DNA of 64,000 nt from positions 1 to 64,000 of the forward strand of contig JAHZCD010000007.1 of assembly GCA_019423025.1 (NCBI GenBank). The letters run 5' to 3'. The notes beneath the pieces were generated by a model that worked only from the letters and a program-made list of their open reading frames with translations, had not been told where the DNA came from and searched no databases. Positions 61,119-64,000 of the stretch are shown piece after piece. Position 1 is the first letter of the stretch. Every line of letters starts with the position of its first letter. Source of the DNA: Haemophilus sp. (lineage in GTDB: Bacteria > Pseudomonadota > Gammaproteobacteria > Enterobacterales > Pasteurellaceae). Both the position numbers and the translations under genes were made by a program.

Positions 61119-61649
61119 TTATTTATTCGGTAATTCTTCAATAGTGAAATTTGTATTGGTAAACACGCAAATATCACCGGCAATTTTTAAAGATTTTTCC
61201 ACAATTTCACGAGCTGATAAATCAGTATTCTCCACCAACGCACGGGCTGCCGATAATGCATAGTTACCGCCAGAACCAATGGCTAAAATCTGATCGGCTT
61301 CCGGTTGCACCACATCACCAATACCGGTAATGATTAAACTTTCTTTTTCATCCGCTACAATCAGCATTGCTTCTAACTTGCGTAACGCACGATCGGTTCG
61401 CCAATCTTTCGCTAATTCCACGGCGGCTTTTAACAAATGCCCTTGATGCATTTCTAATTTACGCTCAAATAATTCAAATAAGGTGAACGCATCGGCTGTA
61501 CCACCTGCGAAACCGGCTAAAACTTTGCCATTATATAAACGGCGTACTTTACGGGCATTCCCTTTCATGACGGTGTTGCCTAATGAAACCTGTCCATCGC
61601 CCCCAACAACCACTTGGCCATTACGACGTACGCTTACAATTGTTGTCAT
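61119..61649 (-). CDS. hslV: HslV, proteasome-like peptidase subunit
   Basis: A 176-residue N-terminal threonine hydrolase: after removal of Met, Thr2 (MTTIVSVRRNGQVVVGGDGQ) is the nucleophile; AGFAGGTADAFTLFELFERK and YALSAARALVENTDLSAREI are typical. It forms the double hexamer core gated by HslU. Ribosome site AAGAAGGA. A sigma-32-type promoter is visible upstream. Confidence 0.97.
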   Translation of the reverse strand: MTTIVSVRRNGQVVVGGDGQVSLGNTVMKGNARKVRRLYNGKVLAGFAGGTADAFTLFELFERKLEMHQGHLLKAAVELAKDWRTDRALRKLEAMLIVADEKESLIITGIGDVVQPEADQILAIGSGGNYALSAARALVENTDLSAREIVEKSLKIAGDICVFTNTNFTIEELPNK

Positions 61650-61684
61650 TCTTTTTTATCCTTCTTTTAAGAAAAGTTATTCGT

Positions 61685-61720
61685 TATATGGCGATCGATT
61701 CCGCCAAATTCAAGGGGAAA
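61685..61720 (-). promoter_or_regulatory. Sigma-32 heat-shock promoter of hslVU
   Basis: On the minus strand TTTCCCCTTGAA (61720-61709) is followed after 15 bases by CGCCATATA (61693-61685). This fits the CTTGAA / CCCCATTTA sigma-32 consensus with normal spacing, 36-71 bp before the hslV ATG. Confidence 0.72.
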
Positions 61721-61760
61721 TTTTTCTTTGATGCTTTATTAAACAACCATTTCAAAAAAA

Positions 61761-61776
61761 TGTGACAAAGATCACT
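61761..61776 (+). promoter_or_regulatory. CRP site upstream of aphA
   Basis: TGTGA-CAAAGA-TCACT has a perfect left half and one mismatch in the right half of the CRP consensus, set in A/T-rich flanks. It is centred about 102 bp before the aphA ATG and lies some 110 bp from hslV on the other side. Confidence 0.7.
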
Positions 61777-61870
61777 TTTTTAAATAGCAAACGATTGCTA
61801 TTATTTCACACCCATATTTTAAAGGGATATGATTTGTTACAAGTAAAACAAACTACTTAATGAGGAAAAC

Positions 61871-62578
61871 ATGAAAAATTTACTTAAACTTTCTGCCATT
61901 GCAATTTTAGCGGCAAGCGCAGTCTCTACTTTTGCATCAAACAAAGAACCTTACACTGAACAAGGTACGAATGCTCGTGAAATGACAGAGCAAAAACCGA
62001 TTCACTGGATCTCTGTTGAACAATTGAAAAAAGAATTGGAAGGCAAAGCACCCATTAATGTGAGCTTCGACATTGACGATACTGTACTTTTCAGTAGTCC
62101 TTGTTTCTATCACGGCCAAGAAAAATACTCACCAGGTAAAAATGATTACTTAAAAAATCAAGATTTCTGGAATGAAGTAAATGCGGGTTGTGACCAATAT
62201 TCTATTCCAAAACAAATTGCGGTAGATTTAATTAATATGCACCAAGCACGTGGTGACCAAATTTATTTCATTACGGGTCGTACAGCAGGCGATAAAGATG
62301 GTGTGACACCAGTGCTACAAAAAGCCTTTAATATTAAAGACATGCATCCTGTAGAATTCATGGGTGGTCGCAAACTTCCAACTAAATATAACAAAACACC
62401 GGGTATTATTGAGCACAAAGTGAGTATTCACTATGGTGACAGCGATGACGATATCCTAGCCGCAAAAGAAGCAGGTATTCGTGGTATTCGTTTAATGCGT
62501 GCAGCAAACTCTACTTACCAACCAATGCCAACCCTTGGTGGCTACGGCGAAGAAGTATTGATTAACTCAAACTACTAA
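61871..62578 (+). CDS. aphA: AphA, class B periplasmic acid phosphatase
   Basis: A 235-residue exported HAD phosphatase: signal peptide to about residue 23 (STFAS), metal/nucleophile motif VSFDIDDTVLFSS (Asp67 and Asp69), IYFITGRTAG and HYGDSDDDILAAKEAGIRG. Class B acid phosphatases remove phosphate from nucleotides in the periplasm. In Haemophilus, nucleotide dephosphorylation of this kind helps feed NAD precursors and nucleosides into the cell. A CRP-like site upstream suggests carbon control. Ribosome site GAGGAAA. Confidence 0.93.
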   Translation: MKNLLKLSAIAILAASAVSTFASNKEPYTEQGTNAREMTEQKPIHWISVEQLKKELEGKAPINVSFDIDDTVLFSSPCFYHGQEKYSPGKNDYLKNQDFWNEVNAGCDQYSIPKQIAVDLINMHQARGDQIYFITGRTAGDKDGVTPVLQKAFNIKDMHPVEFMGGRKLPTKYNKTPGIIEHKVSIHYGDSDDDILAAKEAGIRGIRLMRAANSTYQPMPTLGGYGEEVLINSNY

Positions 62579-62585
62579 TCTTTAT

Positions 62586-62620
62586 AAAAAAAGTGCGGTT
62601 ATTTTGACCGCACTTTTCTT
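62586..62620 (+). terminator. aphA USS terminator
   Basis: AAAAAAAGTGCGGT and ACCGCACTTTTCTT form a 12-bp stem with a 7-base loop. Confidence 0.88.
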
Positions 62621-62695
62621 ATCTAATTAACAATCTTAATTTTTAAAAAGTTTCTGGGAATATGCTAAAATTTTTGCGTTTCTAGGAGCCTATTT

Positions 62696-64000
62696 ATGTC
62701 AGAACTCACGTCTAATCAATATTTAATCATCATTGCCGTGCTGGTTTTTATCAGTATTGTGATGCTTTTTCTATTAAGCCGCAGCAAACGAGATACGCAA
62801 GAATTACAACAAGATCTCAATAAAACTATCGAAGATTACAATCAATTAGCGGAGCGTTTTGATTCTTTAAGTGCGGTCAAAAATCAATTAGAACAACAAG
62901 CCGTTAAAGCGCAAACTCATGCAGAAGGTTTGCAAACTCGCCTTAATGAACGTGATGAAAAAATCCAATATTTAGAAAAAGAATTAGATGAAGAGCAACT
63001 CCGTCACGATCAAATTGGCGGGCAAATCACCGCATTAAAAGAACGTTTTGGGATAGCATCTGCACAAGCCGAAAGCTTGCAAGGTCAATTACAACAAGCT
63101 CAGGAAAATCTACTTAGAAAAGAACAAGAGCAGCAAAAAACGCAGGAAAAATTGACCGCACTTTCACAGGAATTAACAGAGCTCAAAACCACGCTTTCCG
63201 AAAAAGAAAAACATTTTGCTGAACAGCAACAGCATATTGAACAATCCAAACAACAGCTTGGCGTAGAGTTCCAAAATCTGGCCAACCGCATTTTGGAAGA
63301 AAAAAGCCAATCCTTTAATCAAACCAATCAGACGGCATTGGAAACCTTGTTGAAGCCCTTCCGTGAACAAATCGAAGGCTTTCAAAAACGAGTCAATGAA
63401 ATCCATTCGGAATCAGTAAAAGGCAATGCGGGTTTAGAAGCGGAAATCAAAAAGGTGTTGGAAATTGGCTTAAACATGTCGAAAGAAGCCAATAATTTAA
63501 CCTCTGCACTAAAAGGTGAAAAGAAAACCTTAGGCAACTGGGGAGAAGTACAACTTGAGCGCGCACTTCAGTTGGCTGGTTTAATTGAGAACTTGCATTA
63601 CAGTGCGCAGGCCCATTTTAAAGATGAGCAGGGCGGACGAAACTATCCTGATTTTGTACTGAATCTACCCGATGAGAAAAACATCATCATTGATAGCAAA
63701 ATGTCGTTAAATGCTTACGAAAATGCGGTCAATTCTGAGGATGAATTCGAACGTGAGCGTTTACTAAGGGAGCATATTAAAGCCCTGAAAAATCACATTG
63801 ATGACTTGCACCGCAAGGATTACAGCAATTTGATTGGCATGCGCAGTCCTAATTTTGTCTTGATGTTCATCGCTGTGGAACCTGCTTATATTGAAGCCTT
63901 AAAATTAGATCCAAGTCTGTTTAATTATGGCTATGAGAAAAATGTGATTATGGTTTCACACACGACCCTTATGCCAATTTTGCGTACTGTGGCAAATTTG
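62696..64000 (+). CDS. rmuC: RmuC, DNA recombination-limiting protein (right end cut by window)
   Basis: 435 codons are present and the frame is open to the last base. Residues about 8-28 (YLIIIAVLVFISIVMLFLL) form a membrane anchor, about 35-190 a long Gln/Glu/Lys coiled coil, and the RmuC nuclease-like domain follows (LGNWGEVQLERALQLAGLIE, YPDFVLNLPDEKNIIIDSKM, RSPNFVLMFIAVEPAYIEAL). RmuC limits inversions at short inverted repeats in E. coli. AGGAG ribosome site. A USS in the coiled coil encodes KLTALSQE and another encodes LSAVKNQ. Confidence 0.93.
   Translation, partial: MSELTSNQYLIIIAVLVFISIVMLFLLSRSKRDTQELQQDLNKTIEDYNQLAERFDSLSAVKNQLEQQAVKAQTHAEGLQTRLNERDEKIQYLEKELDEEQLRHDQIGGQITALKERFGIASAQAESLQGQLQQAQENLLRKEQEQQKTQEKLTALSQELTELKTTLSEKEKHFAEQQQHIEQSKQQLGVEFQNLANRILEEKSQSFNQTNQTALETLLKPFREQIEGFQKRVNEIHSESVKGNAGLEAEIKKVLEIGLNMSKEANNLTSALKGEKKTLGNWGEVQLERALQLAGLIENLHYSAQAHFKDEQGGRNYPDFVLNLPDEKNIIIDSKMSLNAYENAVNSEDEFERERLLREHIKALKNHIDDLHRKDYSNLIGMRSPNFVLMFIAVEPAYIEALKLDPSLFNYGYEKNVIMVSHTTLMPILRTVANL

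Noticed and set aside
2706..62620. Regularly recurring short inverted repeats as a CRISPR-like or REP-like array
   Set aside because: All are pairs of the AAGTGCGGT uptake sequence scattered at gene ends; spacing is irregular and there are no spacers or cas genes.

Overview
The window looks like chromosome of Haemophilus parainfluenzae or a very close relative. The nine-base Haemophilus-type DNA uptake sequence (USS, AAGTGCGGT or its complement) occurs roughly once per kilobase or slightly less, often as inverted pairs that serve as terminators. The gene set is typical of Pasteurellaceae (uvrA/ssb, pckA, OmpP2-type porin, slyD, hslVU, nlpD without rpoS). Most of the window is AT-rich. No tRNA, rRNA, CRISPR array or prophage was seen.

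Layout: 1-5.5 kb holds the N-terminal 811 codons of a trimeric autotransporter adhesin (minus strand, runs off the left edge), divergent from an emrAB multidrug efflux pair whose emrA carries an in-frame ochre codon. 5.6-9.1 kb is uvrA and ssb, diverging over a CRP-S (competence) site and a near-consensus SOS box. 9.1-20 kb is an accessory stretch: an unknown secreted protein, a frameshifted and truncated lipoprotein, then a GC-rich foreign block (10.4-15.2 kb) with kefB/C, a metallo-beta-lactamase-fold gene remnant fused to an IS fragment, an rclA-like flavin reductase between two decayed same-orientation IS5-family copies, and the tail of a MarR regulator. Behind it come an FNT-family channel, a Tli4-like (type VI immunity) lipoprotein, an AarF/UbiB-family protein and a periplasmic rhodanese.

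20.5-35.2 kb: ygiD-like dioxygenase with a Neisseria-type uptake sequence as its terminator, ynbE-ydbH envelope bridge genes, a mannose PTS operon (manXYZ) behind a CRP-like site, redox repair genes (msrAB, a TlpA-like thioredoxin, an AhpD-like protein), and a fecBCDE-type ferric ABC importer whose ATPase has a Cys in place of the Walker A glycine. 35.4-41.3 kb is the complete pgaABCD operon for poly-N-acetylglucosamine biofilm matrix. 41.6-46.5 kb: pckA, a Fur-box-preceded siderophore-esterase-like gene, hslO, and a frameshifted OmpP2-type porin.

46.6-51 kb: LPS heptose genes (waaF, a translationally coupled EamA permease, waaC, then hldD) and a membrane-anchored thioredoxin. 51.2-59.7 kb: deoC, proS, the truD-surE-yqaA-small lipoprotein-nlpD run, rraB, a SIMPL-domain protein and slyD. 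59.8-64 kb: hslVU behind a sigma-32-like promoter, aphA behind a CRP-like site, and the start of rmuC (off the right edge).

Three themes deserve attention. (1) Several genes carry single lesions: the emrA nonsense codon, two independent genes with an A8 tract right after ATG that breaks frame by one base, and the FecE Walker A change. (2) Three DNA-uptake dialects occur together (Haemophilus USS everywhere, an Actinobacillus-type USS at 19.7 kb, a neisserial DUS at 21.35 kb), consistent with natural transformation as the source of the accessory genes. (3) A tiny lipoprotein upstream of nlpD consists of little more than a lipid anchor plus a motif also present in the NlpD N-terminal linker.
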